A stretch of 64,000 bases of DNA from Streptomyces sclerotialus. Its GTDB lineage: Bacteria > Actinomycetota > Actinomycetes > Streptomycetales > Streptomycetaceae. The stretch lies in contig JODX01000008.1 of the NCBI GenBank assembly GCA_000719105.1, forward strand, positions 150,195 to 214,194. The letters are read 5' to 3'. Below the pieces are notes generated by a model. That model had not been told where the DNA came from, searched no databases, and saw only the letters and a list, made by a program, of their open reading frames with translations. This document shows positions 28,410-37,236 of this stretch, piece by piece; the stretch's first letter is position 1; every line of letters begins with the position of its first letter. Made by a program: the position numbers and the translations under genes.

Positions 28410-28997
28410 CTAGAAGGGGGGCTCGTCCGAGTAGCCGCCACCGCCGCCGGAGCCGCCGGAGCCACCGCCCCAGCCGCCGCCACCCTGGTTGCCACCGGCG
28501 GGAGCGCCGGTCGCCCATGGGTCGTCGGCCGGAGCGCCGCCGCCCTGCTGACCGCCACCGGGGCCTCCGCCCCAGCCGCCGCCACCCTGGCCGCCACCGC
28601 CGCCGTAACCGCCCTGGCCACCGCGAGCGCCACCGGCGGTCTTGGTGACCTTGGCCGTGGCGTTGCGCAGGCTCGCGCCGACCTCGTCGACATCGAGCTC
28701 GTAGACCGTGCGCTTGACGCCCTCACGGTCCTCGTAGGACCGCTGCTTCAGCCGGCCCTGCACGATGACGCGCATGCCTCGCTGGAGCGACTCGGCGACG
28801 TTCTCCGCCGCCTGACGCCAGACCGAGCAGGTCAGGAAGAGGCTTTCGCCGTCCTTCCACTCGTTGGTCTGGCGGTCGAAGGTGCGGGGCGTGGACGCGA
28901 CACGGAACTTCGCGACCGCCGCACCGGAAGGGGTGAAGCGCAGCTCGGGGTCATCGACAAGGTTGCCGACGACCGTGATGACGGTCTCGCCTGCCAT
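28410..28997 (-). CDS. ssb: Single-stranded DNA-binding protein
   Basis: SSB with an N-terminal OB fold (about 1-112; [21 protein letters not shown]), a Gly/Gln-rich flexible linker (about 118-188) and the acidic C-terminal tip SDEPPF that recruits replication and repair partners. At 195 residues it is the essential housekeeping form, in its conserved position between rpsF and rpsR. The linker DNA is highly repetitive (GGCGG-type). Confidence 0.98.
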   Translation of the reverse strand: MAGETVITVVGNLVDDPELRFTPSGAAVAKFRVASTPRTFDRQTNEWKDGESLFLTCSVWRQAAENVAESLQRGMRVIVQGRLKQRSYEDREGVKRTVYELDVDEVGASLRNATAKVTKTAGGARGGQGGYGGGGGQGGGGWGGGPGGGQQGGGAPADDPWATGAPAGGNQGGGGWGGGSGGSGGGGGYSDEPPF

Positions 28998-29074
28998 GGG
29001 GGAACCTCTCGGCGGGTTTGCTGCTGGCTGCTTGTGGTGCTACTCGGATCCCGGGATCAACCGAGCCGGAAGGC

Positions 29075-29365
29075 TCAGTGGGTCTCGGGACGGAGGACCT
29101 TGGTCCGGAGGACCGACTCGTTCAGGTTCATCTGGCGGTCGAGCTCCTTGACGACCGCAGGCTCGGCCTGCAGATCGATGACCGAGTAGATGCCCTCAGG
29201 CTTCTTCTTGATCTCGTACGAGAGACGACGACGGCCCCAGGTGTCGACCTTCTCCACCTTGCCGTTGCCCTCGCGGACGACGGAGAGGAAGTTCTCGATC
29301 AGGGGGGCGACAGCGCGCTCCTCCAGATCGGGGTCGAGGATGACCATCACCTCGTAGTGACGCAT
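29075..29365 (-). CDS. rpsF: 30S ribosomal protein S6
   Basis: Ribosomal protein bS6 (96 residues). ATG 29365 has the strong site AGGAGGTGG upstream; it opens [19 protein letters not shown]. First gene of the operon rpsF-ssb-rpsR-rplI, read leftwards. The promoter must lie in the 264 bp to 29629. Confidence 0.98.
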   Translation of the reverse strand: MRHYEVMVILDPDLEERAVAPLIENFLSVVREGNGKVEKVDTWGRRRLSYEIKKKPEGIYSVIDLQAEPAVVKELDRQMNLNESVLRTKVLRPETH

Positions 29366-29629
29366 GTGGAACCCACCTCCTTTGGACTCAGCGGCCACGG
29401 TCGTTCCGTGGCAGGAGGGTTGTTATGCGTGAGCAACGGTATCGGCCGCCACTGACAATCGGGGGTCCCGGCTGGGACTCCCGGCCATGGCCTGGGCAGA
29501 CACCGGTGCAGACGGTACAGGGTACCCGTACACCCGCTTCCGGTTGAAATCCGGCGGCAGTGCCGGACAATCAGTACACATCGGGTCTGTACGGCGCTAC
29601 GATGCTCCGCCTTCCGCAGGAGGTGCCCC

Positions 29630-29947
29630 ATGGCACAGGCAATGCGACGCCCCGAGATGCCCGGATCCCTGCTCGCCACGGACCACCGGCCCCATCCACT
29701 CCAGGACACCCTGATGGCCGTGACACTCGTGCTCGGGGTGCTCTCCCTCGTCACGGCGGGCTTCCACCACCTGCACCTGGTCAGTTCCTGGGCCGGGCTG
29801 GTGGGGATCGTCACCGGCGCCTACGGGCAGTACGTCTCGGAGACGACCCGTGAGCGGTTCGGTCTGATCCTGGGCCTCGGCGCCTCGGGAATCGGCTTCT
29901 TCCTCGGCATGGCCCACGGAGGCCTCTTCGGCGGGCTTCTCGGCTGA
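29630..29947 (+). CDS. Small three-TM membrane protein, unknown
   Basis: 105-residue protein with three hydrophobic segments at about 28-45, 52-68 and 79-103 (the last Gly-rich, GLILGLGASGIGFFLGMAHGG). The start is ATG 29630 with GGAGGTG just upstream. It is a Streptomyces-type conserved hypothetical with no assignable function. It is divergent from rpsF and precedes the femX-type gene by 198 bp, so co-transcription is uncertain. Confidence 0.78.
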   Translation: MAQAMRRPEMPGSLLATDHRPHPLQDTLMAVTLVLGVLSLVTAGFHHLHLVSSWAGLVGIVTGAYGQYVSETTRERFGLILGLGASGIGFFLGMAHGGLFGGLLG

Positions 29948-30011
29948 CTCCGTGGCGGCGTCCGGCCCACGGCCCGACGGGTTCGGACGTACCATCGCAC
30001 GGCTCCTCCGG

Positions 30012-30039
30012 GCGCCCCGCCCCGTACCGGTCGGGGCGC
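30012..30039. terminator. Possible terminator hairpin
   Basis: GCGCCCCG (30012-30019) pairs with CGGGGCGC (30032-30039) across a 12-nt loop that can extend pairing; 65 bp after the small membrane protein gene. Modest support only. Confidence 0.4.
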
Positions 30040-30145
30040 AGGTGGACCACGGCCAGTCGGGGGGCGCGCAGGGCGCAGTAGGCTTCGGCGCGAGAGCCGG
30101 AGCCCCTGAACCCATGGGGACACACCAGCCCGAGGAGCGCCCCGA

Positions 30146-31267
30146 ATGAGCCTGACCCTGAGGACTATCAGCCGAGAGCAGCATCTGGCGTACATCCAGA
30201 GCCTGCCGGCCGCGAGCCACATGCAGGTCCCGGCCTGGGCAGATGTCAAGGCCGAGTGGCGCTCCGAGAGCCTCGGGTGGTTCGACGACAGAACGGGCGA
30301 GATGGTCGGTGCCGGCCTGGTTCTCTACCGCCAGCTGCCCAAGATCAAGCGTTATCTCGCCTACCTGCCCGAGGGCCCGGTCATCAACTGGTTCGCGCCG
30401 AACCTCGTCGACTGGCTGGAACCGATGCTCGCGCATCTGAAGCAGCAGGGCGCCTTCTCGGTCAAGATGGGCCCGCCGGTGATCATCCGGCGCTGGGAGG
30501 CCACGTCCATCAAGAAGGGCATCCAGGACCCGGACGTGAAGCGCCTGCGCGACATCGAGGCCGACTTCATCGAGCCGCGCGCCTTCGAGGTGGCCGACAA
30601 GCTGCGGCGCATGGGCTGGCAGCAGGGCGAGGACGGCGGCGCCGGCTTCGGTGACGTGCAGCCGCGCTACGTCTACCAGGTGCCGCTGGCCAACCGGTCC
30701 CTGGAAGAGGTCCACAAGAACTTCAACCAGCTGTGGCGCCGCAACATCAAGAAGGCCGAGAAGGCGGGCGTCGAGGTGGTCCAGGGCGGCTACCACGACC
30801 TCGAGGAGTGGCAGCGGCTGTACGAGATCACCGCCGTGCGCGACCGCTTCCGGCCCCGCCCGCTGTCGTACTTCCAGCGCATGTGGACGGCCCTCAACAC
30901 CGAGGACCCCAACCGCATGCGGCTGTACTTCGCGCGGCACAACGGCGTGAACCTTTCGGCGGCCACGATGCTGGTGGTCGGCGGGCACGTCTGGTATTCG
31001 TACGGCGCCTCGGACAACATCGGGCGCGAGGTACGGCCCTCGAACGCGATGCAGTGGCGGATGCTGCGCGACGCCTACGCCCTCGGCGCGACCGTCTACG
31101 ACCTGCGCGGCATCTCCGACTCACTGGACGAGACGGACCACCTGTTCGGGCTGATCCAGTTCAAGGTGGGCACGGGCGGGCAGGCCGCCGAGTACCTCGG
31201 CGAGTGGGACTTCCCGCTGAACAAGCTGCTCCACAAGGCGCTCGACATCTACATGTCGCGCCGCTGA
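30146..31267 (+). CDS. femX: FemX/FemAB-family peptidoglycan bridge peptidyltransferase
   Basis: Non-ribosomal peptidyltransferase of the FemABX family (373 residues), which uses aminoacyl-tRNA to add the first cross-bridge residue (Gly in Streptomyces) to the peptidoglycan stem peptide. Two GNAT-like subdomains are visible, with the family core NFNQLWRRNIKKAEKAGVEVV (in pieces: WRRNIKKAEKAGVEV) and YDLRGISDSLDE...LFGLIQFKVGTGG. The ATG follows CGAGGAGCG. It is 97 bp upstream of a racemase-like gene; both suit cell-wall assembly. Confidence 0.88.
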   Translation: MSLTLRTISREQHLAYIQSLPAASHMQVPAWADVKAEWRSESLGWFDDRTGEMVGAGLVLYRQLPKIKRYLAYLPEGPVINWFAPNLVDWLEPMLAHLKQQGAFSVKMGPPVIIRRWEATSIKKGIQDPDVKRLRDIEADFIEPRAFEVADKLRRMGWQQGEDGGAGFGDVQPRYVYQVPLANRSLEEVHKNFNQLWRRNIKKAEKAGVEVVQGGYHDLEEWQRLYEITAVRDRFRPRPLSYFQRMWTALNTEDPNRMRLYFARHNGVNLSAATMLVVGGHVWYSYGASDNIGREVRPSNAMQWRMLRDAYALGATVYDLRGISDSLDETDHLFGLIQFKVGTGGQAAEYLGEWDFPLNKLLHKALDIYMSRR

Positions 31268-31364
31268 GCCCCGTAGGGCTCGCCCCGCCGGTCCGGCGGA
31301 TGCACCACAATTCGCAGTACACCTTTGATTCACCGCAGCCACGAGAAAGGTTCCGGGACCGGCC

Positions 31365-32396
31365 ATGGCGCTCACGCTCTACGTCGACACCGCGCGCTGG
31401 CGGGCACACCACAAGCACGTGCAGGAGCAGTTCCCGGGACTCGTCCCCGTTTGCAAGGGCAACGGCTACGGCTTCGGCCACGAGCGGCTGGCGGAGGAGG
31501 CCACGCGCCTCGGCGCGGACGTCCTCGCCGTCGGCACGACGTACGAGGCCGCCCGGATCAAGGACTGGTTCGGCGGTGACCTGCTGGTGCTGACGCCGTT
31601 CAGGAGGGGCGAGGAGCCCGTCCCGCTGCCCGACCGCGTCATCCGCTCCGTGTCGTCCATCGACGGCGTGTACGGCCTCGTGGGCGCCCGTGTGGTCATC
31701 GAGGTCATGTCCTCGATGAAGCGACACGGTGTGAGCGAGCAGGACCTGCCCCAGCTCCACGCGGCCATAGAGAACGTCCGGCTGGAGGGCTTCGCCATCC
31801 ATCTGCCGCTGGACCGCACCGACGGCTCGGACGCCGTCGAGGAGGTCATCGGCTGGATGGACCGGCTGCGCGCGGCCCGGCTGCCGCTGCACACCATGTT
31901 CGTGAGCCACCTCAAGGCCGAGGAGCTGGCCCGGCTGCAGCAGCAGTTCCCGCAGACCCGCTTCCGCGCCCGTATCGGCACCCGGCTGTGGCTCGGGGAC
32001 CACGAGGCGACCGAGTACCGCGGGGCCGTCCTGGACGTCACCCGCGTCGCCAAGGGCGACCGCTTCGGCTACCGGCAGCAGAAGGCCGCCTCGGACGGCT
32101 TCCTGGTGGTCGTGGCGGGCGGTACGTCGCACGGGGTGGGCCTGGAGGCCCCCAAGGCGCTGCACGGCGTCATGCCGCGCGCCAAGGGCGTCGCCCGGGC
32201 GGGCCTCGCCACGGTGAACCGAAATCTCTCGCCGTTCGTGTGGGGCGGCAAGCAGCGCTGGTTCGCGGAGCCGCCGCACATGCAGGTGTCGATCCTGTTC
32301 GTGCCGGCCGACGCACCGGAGCCGAAGGTCGGGGAGGAACTGGTGGCGCATCTGCGGCACACCACGACGCAGTTCGACCGGATCGTCGACCGCTGA
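31365..32396 (+). CDS. Alanine-racemase-N-domain-like PLP protein
   Basis: 343-residue protein with an alanine-racemase-type TIM-barrel. The PLP-lysine motif here is VCKGNGYGFG (Lys31), in place of VVKADAYGHG of Alr. A poorly conserved C-terminal beta domain follows (residues about 225-340) whose catalytic-tyrosine region I cannot identify. It is probably an amino-acid racemase paralogue or PLP-homeostasis-like protein rather than the main Alr. It lies directly after femX, suggesting a peptidoglycan link. A 15-bp-stem terminator follows. Confidence 0.72.
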   Translation: MALTLYVDTARWRAHHKHVQEQFPGLVPVCKGNGYGFGHERLAEEATRLGADVLAVGTTYEAARIKDWFGGDLLVLTPFRRGEEPVPLPDRVIRSVSSIDGVYGLVGARVVIEVMSSMKRHGVSEQDLPQLHAAIENVRLEGFAIHLPLDRTDGSDAVEEVIGWMDRLRAARLPLHTMFVSHLKAEELARLQQQFPQTRFRARIGTRLWLGDHEATEYRGAVLDVTRVAKGDRFGYRQQKAASDGFLVVVAGGTSHGVGLEAPKALHGVMPRAKGVARAGLATVNRNLSPFVWGGKQRWFAEPPHMQVSILFVPADAPEPKVGEELVAHLRHTTTQFDRIVDR

Positions 32397-32480
32397 GCCT
32401 CCGCCGGGCCCAACGGGCCCACTGAAGCTCTCGGGAGCTTTCCACCGGCAGCCGCATCGGCCGGCAGGCCGGACGCGGTG

Positions 32481-32512
32481 AAGGCCGTGCACGGATGTCC
32501 GTGCACGGCCTT
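32481..32512. terminator. Bidirectional terminator between convergent genes
   Basis: Perfect 15-bp stem AAGGCCGTGCACGGA (32481-32495) and complement (32498-32512) with a 2-nt loop, between the racemase-like gene and the leftward glycosyltransferase gene. Confidence 0.85.
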
Positions 32513-32578
32513 CGACGTTGCTGCATCGGGCCTGAGGTCTCGTCCACCGCGGGGATCGCCCCCTCCGCCCGCGTTCGC

Positions 32579-34078
32579 TCAGGGCGAATCGTTCGCCGCG
32601 CCCTTGCTGCCCCACTCGACGGCCTGTCCACCGAGATGGTCCACATGGGCTGGGGGGTGGGCGGCCGGGCCGAGCACGAAGACGTCCTCCGCACCGTCCA
32701 GTACCCCGCCCGCCGGATCGTCGTCGCCGGCCCTGCGCACCACGTCCCGCTCCGGCAGGTAAATGTCCCGTACGACGACTGCGCACAGGTAGAGAGTCCC
32801 CAGCAGGTGGACGACGACCGCGAAGTGGTATCCCTCGGCCGGCAGCCCCTTGTGGGCGTCCCCGCTGGTCGTGTACGCGAGGTACATCCAGATCCCGAGG
32901 AAGTACCCGACTTCGCACGCCTGCCAGATCAGGAAGTCCCGCCAGCGCGGCCGGGCCAGTGCGGCGAGCGGAATCAGCCAGAGCACGTACTGCGGCGAGT
33001 ACACCTTGTTGGTGAGGACGAAGGCCGCGACGATCAGGAAGGCCAGCTGGGCCAAGCGCGGTCGGCGGGGGGCGGTGAACGCCATGGCCGCGATGCCGGC
33101 ACAGGCCAGCACCATCATGATCATCGCGTAGGTGTTGGCCGCGTCCGCGCTGATCTGGACGTTCATCCGCTGCGAGATCACCAGGAAGACGGAACCGAAG
33201 TCGACGCCGCGCTCTCGGCTGAAGCCGTAGAACTTCGCCCATCCCTCCGGTGCGAGCAGCATCACCGGGAGGTTCACCGCCAGCCAGGCCCCGGCAGCGC
33301 CCATGAGGGCGGTTCCGAACTCCCGCCACTTGCCCGCCCGCCAGCACAGCACCAGCAGGGGACCGAGCACCAGGAACGGATAGAACTTGGCCGCCGTGGC
33401 GAGCCCGACCAGCACACCGAAGGCGAGGGGACGTCGCCGCGACCACATCAGCAGTGCGGCGGCCAGCAGCGCCACGGCCAGCAGATCCCAGTTGATGGTG
33501 GCCGTCAGAGCGAAGGCGGGCGCCAGGGCGACCAGGAGACCGTCCCAGGGGCGTCGGCGCTGGGTGCGAACGGTGCAGACGGCGATGACCACCGCGCACA
33601 CCATCAGCATCCCGGCATTGACCATCCAGTACCACTGCTCCTGGTCCTGGATGCTGCCGCCGCCCGGGGTGAGCCAGGAGGCGGCCTCCATGAAGAGGCC
33701 CGTCAGCACGGGGTACTCCAGGTACTCCATGTCGCCGGTCAGTTTGTCGAAGTACGGAACGAGCCCGTCGGCGAAGCCGCGTCCCTGGTACAGGTGCGGG
33801 ATGTCCGAGTAGCAGGCGTGCGTGTACTGGGAGCTGGCTCCGAAGAACCAGGCGCCGTCGTAGCAGGGCAGCTTCTGCACCATGCCGAGGGCGAACATGC
33901 CGATCGCGACCAGCGCGACGACCCGTACGGGGGTCCACCAGGACATTCCGAGGACGGCGCGGTGCCCGATGGGACCGCCGATCAGCTCGCTGCCGGAGGC
34001 CGCGACCTCGTCCTCCCTGGTCGGCCGCACCGGCTCGGACTCGTCCACGCTCATTCGCGTCGTGTCTGCACTGGGCAT
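32579..34078 (-). CDS. Polytopic glycosyltransferase (GT87/DUF2029-like)
   Basis: 499-residue membrane protein with about ten hydrophobic segments. After TM1 (about 47-65) comes an extracytoplasmic loop with acidic motif YFDKLTGDMEYLEYPVLTGL, then repeated TM helices and a short C-terminal cytosolic tail. The layout resembles the polyprenyl-phosphate-mannose-dependent GT-C transferases (GT87, DUF2029) of actinobacteria, with Asp/Glu in the first loop as the expected catalytic carboxylates. The start ATG 34078 is chosen because AGGATG lies upstream. Acceptor unknown. It lies immediately downstream of the PBP gene on the same strand, after the terminator complex. Confidence 0.78.
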   Translation of the reverse strand: MPSADTTRMSVDESEPVRPTREDEVAASGSELIGGPIGHRAVLGMSWWTPVRVVALVAIGMFALGMVQKLPCYDGAWFFGASSQYTHACYSDIPHLYQGRGFADGLVPYFDKLTGDMEYLEYPVLTGLFMEAASWLTPGGGSIQDQEQWYWMVNAGMLMVCAVVIAVCTVRTQRRRPWDGLLVALAPAFALTATINWDLLAVALLAAALLMWSRRRPLAFGVLVGLATAAKFYPFLVLGPLLVLCWRAGKWREFGTALMGAAGAWLAVNLPVMLLAPEGWAKFYGFSRERGVDFGSVFLVISQRMNVQISADAANTYAMIMMVLACAGIAAMAFTAPRRPRLAQLAFLIVAAFVLTNKVYSPQYVLWLIPLAALARPRWRDFLIWQACEVGYFLGIWMYLAYTTSGDAHKGLPAEGYHFAVVVHLLGTLYLCAVVVRDIYLPERDVVRRAGDDDPAGGVLDGAEDVFVLGPAAHPPAHVDHLGGQAVEWGSKGAANDSP

Positions 34079-34113
34079 GCCGCACATCCTGCCGTACGTA
34101 TCTGGGAATACGC

Positions 34114-34151
34114 CGAGGGCCGTCGCACCCGGACGGGTGCGGCGGCCCTCG
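34114..34151 (-). terminator. Strong terminator after the penicillin-binding-protein gene
   Basis: A 17-bp stem with one G-U pair: CGAGGGCCG-T-CGCACCC (34114-34130) pairs with 34135-34151 across GGAC. It adjoins the parS at 34151. Confidence 0.82.
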
Positions 34152-34164
34152 TTTCACGTGAAAC
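34151..34164. other. parS site (perfect)
   Basis: GTTTCACGTGAAAC, sharing its first base with the terminator stem; between the PBP and glycosyltransferase genes. Confidence 0.95.
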
Positions 34165-34178
34165 GGTCCCCGTCGGGT

Positions 34179-34192
34179 GTTTCACGCGAAAC
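34179..34192. other. parS-like site (1 mismatch), hairpin
   Basis: GTTTCACGCGAAAC is one base off parS. It is the core of a further hairpin whose 10-bp arms are CGGGTGTTTC and GAAACACCCG with loop ACGC. Confidence 0.7.
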
Positions 34193-34205
34193 ACCCGGGG
34201 TGGGG

Positions 34206-36863
34206 TTATTCGTCGCCCTCTCCGTCGTTCCCCGCGAAGAGGCCGCCACCACCGTTCTGATTGCCTCTCGAGTTGCCTTCGCTCACCGATGGTGAGGGTT
34301 CGGCGCCATCGTCCGTGCCGCCGATGTCGTTGCCGGCAGTGTCGTCCTCCCCGGTGTCATTGCAGGTGGGGTCGAACGGGTTGTTGCAGGTGGTCTCGCT
34401 CACCGACGGGCTCGGCTCGGGCTCGGACTCGCTCGGGGACGGGCTTGGCTCGGGACTCTCCTCCGCGGACTCCGTCACCGACGGGGTCGGGGTGGGATCC
34501 GGGTTGTCGTTGACGATCTCACCGATGGGCTCGGGCACCGGGAACTGCATGACCTTCTTGCCCTTGAGCGCCTGCTCCATGTAGTCGTGCCAGATCTCCG
34601 CCGGGAACGAGGCACCATGGATCGAGTCCTCGCCACCTGTGCCGTACATCTTCAGGAACTCACGGTTCTTGTTGCTCTCGTCGTCGTCCATGCGGTACAT
34701 GCCGATCGCGGTCGACAACTGCGGGGTGTATCCGACGAACCAGGCGGACTTGTTGCCGTCGGTGGTACCGGTCTTGCCGGCCACCTCCCGGCCTTCCAGC
34801 TGGGCGTTGGTGCCGGTGCCCTCCTCGACCACGGTCTTCAGGACGTCGGTGACGTTGTCGGCGACCTTGGCCTCGAAGGCTTCGGTCTCCTGTGCGACCT
34901 CGTCATGCTGGAAGACGGTGCCGTCCTGGTCGGTGACCTCCGACACGGAGTGGACGTCGTGGGCCGTGCCGCTGGCCGCGAAGGTGGCGTACGCGCCGGC
35001 CATCCGGATCGCGCTGGGGCTGGACGTACCGATGGAGAAAGTCGGATAGTCGGCGCCGGCCAGGCTGTTCTCCAGGATTCCGGCGTCCGTGGCGGCTTCC
35101 TTGACCTTGTCCAGACCGACATCCATGCCGAGCTGGACGAAGGCGGAGTTGGCCGAGATCCTCATCGCCTCGCGGAGGGTGATGTCGTAGTCAGGGGGAG
35201 TGCCGTACGACTCGTCACCATCGTTGACCTGGTTCCATTCCTCCCCCTCCTCGTTGTGCCAGACCGTCCCGTCGTACTGGTTGATCTTCAGCTTGTTCTT
35301 GCCGCTGTACAGGCTCTTCGGGGAGGCGATGGTGCGCTCGTTCTTCGCCTGCTCGGCGTCGCCGTCGGGATCGCGCACACCCCACTTCATCGCGGCCGCC
35401 AGGACGAACGGCTTGAACGTCGAGCCCACCTGCGCACCGGTCTCGTCCGCGTTGTTGGTGAAGTGCTCGGTCGCGTCCGCACCGCCGTAGATGGCCTTGA
35501 TCGCTCCTGATGCCGGGTCCACCGACGCGCCGCCGAACTCCACGTGGGTGTCCGTCTTCGGGCGCGACTCGGGGTCGATGTTCTCCTTGCGGACCTTGGT
35601 GACGGCGTCCTCGAGCTGCCCGACCATCTTCTTGTCGAAGGTGGTGTGGATCTCGTAGCCGCCCTCCTGCAGATCCTTCTCGGTGATGTCGGTGTTCCTG
35701 ATGATGTAGGCCTTGGCGGTATCGACGAGATAACCGATCTGACCACTCAGCTGCGTGTTCGACCGCGGGTTCTCGATCTTGGGGAAGTCATCGAACTCCG
35801 CCCGCTTGGCCTGCGAGATGCGCTTGTCCGCGACCATCTCGTCGAGGATCCACTTCCAGCGCTTGACAGCCCGCTTCTGGTTGGCCTGGGGGGTGGCCTC
35901 CGGGTCGATCGACACGGCGCCGGCCGGGTCGTAGTACGTCGCTCCCTTGAGCACCGCCGCGAGGAAGGCGCACTGGCTCTCGTCGAGATCCTTGGCTTCC
36001 TCGTCGAAGTACGCACGCGCAGCCGCCTGGATCCCGTAGGCGCCGCGGCCGTAGTAGGCAGTGTTCAGATAGCCCGCCATGACCTCCTCCTTGGACATCT
36101 TGGCGCCCACCTTGATGGAGATGAAGAGCTCTTTGAACTTCCGGGAGAGGGTCTGCGACCGGTCGTCCAGCATCGCGTTCTTCACGTACTGCTGGGTGAT
36201 GGTCGAGCCGCCCTGGGTCTGGCCGCCCGTGGCCATGTTGAACAGGGCGCGCCCGATGCCCATGGGGTCGACGCCCTTGTCGGTCTCGAACGTCTTGTTC
36301 TCGGCCGACATGACGGCGTACCGCATGGCCTCGGGAATCTGCTCGTACGGGATGATCTGGCGGTTTATCTCCCCACCGGTGGCGACCATCTGACTGCCGT
36401 CGTCCCAGTAGTAGACGTTGTTCTGCGCCTCAGCCGCCAGCGCCGGCTTGGGGATTCCCACCATGGCGTACCCGAACCCTGCGATCGCCACCAAGCTCCC
36501 GAAGAACCCGATGAACAGCCCGGTCACCAGCCGCCACGACGGTACCCAGCGCGCGGCTCCGTACTTGCCCGCGCGCGGGTAGTCGATGAACCGGTTATGG
36601 GTGGGCGGGGCAGCACGTCCCCTGCCGCGTCCCGGGCCCTCGGGTGCTCTCCGACGGCCTCCCTGGGCTCTTTGCGCCGCCCGGCGCGCCTCGGCACGGC
36701 CGGCGTAGGGGCGCTCCTCATCTCCCGGATCATAGGAACCGGAGGGGGAGCCGGTGGCGCCTCGCGGTGCCGCGCGGCGGCCGGAGGACGCCGATTGGCC
36801 GCGTCGGGCGGCGGCGCGTCCGCCTCCCTGCGACGGCGGCGGTTTGCGACGGTGCTCGCTCAT
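34206..36863 (-). CDS. Bifunctional class A penicillin-binding protein (transglycosylase/transpeptidase)
   Basis: Class A PBP (885 residues from ATG 36863, GAGGAG upstream) that polymerises and cross-links peptidoglycan. Layout: basic cytosolic region 1-110 rich in Arg/Gly/Pro, TM 113-137, GT51 domain (catalytic Glu188 in AENKTFETDKGVD; QGGSTITQQYVKN 217-229), penicillin-binding domain with STFK (481-484), SAN (570-572) and KTG (697-699), and an acidic Ser/Pro/Glu tail of about 100 residues ending in an Asn/Gly-rich patch. It is the first gene of a leftward unit and is followed by the parS-terminator cluster. Confidence 0.95.
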   Translation of the reverse strand: MSEHRRKPPPSQGGGRAAARRGQSASSGRRAAPRGATGSPSGSYDPGDEERPYAGRAEARRAAQRAQGGRRRAPEGPGRGRGRAAPPTHNRFIDYPRAGKYGAARWVPSWRLVTGLFIGFFGSLVAIAGFGYAMVGIPKPALAAEAQNNVYYWDDGSQMVATGGEINRQIIPYEQIPEAMRYAVMSAENKTFETDKGVDPMGIGRALFNMATGGQTQGGSTITQQYVKNAMLDDRSQTLSRKFKELFISIKVGAKMSKEEVMAGYLNTAYYGRGAYGIQAAARAYFDEEAKDLDESQCAFLAAVLKGATYYDPAGAVSIDPEATPQANQKRAVKRWKWILDEMVADKRISQAKRAEFDDFPKIENPRSNTQLSGQIGYLVDTAKAYIIRNTDITEKDLQEGGYEIHTTFDKKMVGQLEDAVTKVRKENIDPESRPKTDTHVEFGGASVDPASGAIKAIYGGADATEHFTNNADETGAQVGSTFKPFVLAAAMKWGVRDPDGDAEQAKNERTIASPKSLYSGKNKLKINQYDGTVWHNEEGEEWNQVNDGDESYGTPPDYDITLREAMRISANSAFVQLGMDVGLDKVKEAATDAGILENSLAGADYPTFSIGTSSPSAIRMAGAYATFAASGTAHDVHSVSEVTDQDGTVFQHDEVAQETEAFEAKVADNVTDVLKTVVEEGTGTNAQLEGREVAGKTGTTDGNKSAWFVGYTPQLSTAIGMYRMDDDESNKNREFLKMYGTGGEDSIHGASFPAEIWHDYMEQALKGKKVMQFPVPEPIGEIVNDNPDPTPTPSVTESAEESPEPSPSPSESEPEPSPSVSETTCNNPFDPTCNDTGEDDTAGNDIGGTDDGAEPSPSVSEGNSRGNQNGGGGLFAGNDGEGDE

Positions 36864-37236
36864 CGAACGATTACTCCTCGGGCAGGCGCGCCCCTGCGCG
36901 CCTGGAAACGGCAGCTGCTTTCCGGTCCCCCCGAAGTACGGATGTGGTCGATCCCGCATTCACCCGTACTGCACCAGGGACGACGACGCTCTCGGACGTC
37001 ACTCGGTTCCCGGTGGTGTGCATGGCGCACAGACTACGCACCGGCAAAACGATCCGAGCATCGAACTTCACCCCAAAACAGGCAAGTTGTATCCCACGAA
37101 ACGGTGATGTGATCGCGTTCACCGTGCCCCCTCTTGTCGCATCCGGAGGGTCGTTCTATCGTGCTGATGTATCGAGTCGATACATCAGCACGACATAAAG
37201 ACGTCTCGGTGAGGCCGTGGCAGAGAGGAGGCGACC
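36864..37236. other. Divergent intergenic region PBP / PadR gene
   Basis: 373 bp holding the promoter of the leftward PBP gene and, at 37159-37193, a long perfect inverted repeat for the PadR gene. A small reading frame (37004-37115) has no ribosome-binding site and is not called. Confidence 0.6.
37159..37193. promoter_or_regulatory. Candidate PadR operator (35-bp perfect inverted repeat)
   Basis: Arms of 17 bp (TCGTGCTGATGTATCGA and complement) surround a single central G at 37176. The inner part ATGTATCGA-G-TCGATACAT matches the ATGT...ACAT dyad typical of PadR-family operators. It is 44 bp upstream of the PadR start, so autoregulation is likely. Confidence 0.8.

Noticed and set aside
28410..28640. 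GGCGG-type repeat run as a possible mobile repeat
   Set aside because: It simply encodes the Gly-rich linker of SSB and is explained by codon and residue repetition.
31161..34157. 998-aa leftward frame
   Set aside because: Runs through the racemase-like and glycosyltransferase genes in a wrong frame; the true leftward gene is 32579-34078 with clear TM segments.
37004..37115. Short + strand frame in the PBP/PadR gap
   Set aside because: No ribosome-binding site and no similarity to known proteins; lies in a promoter region.
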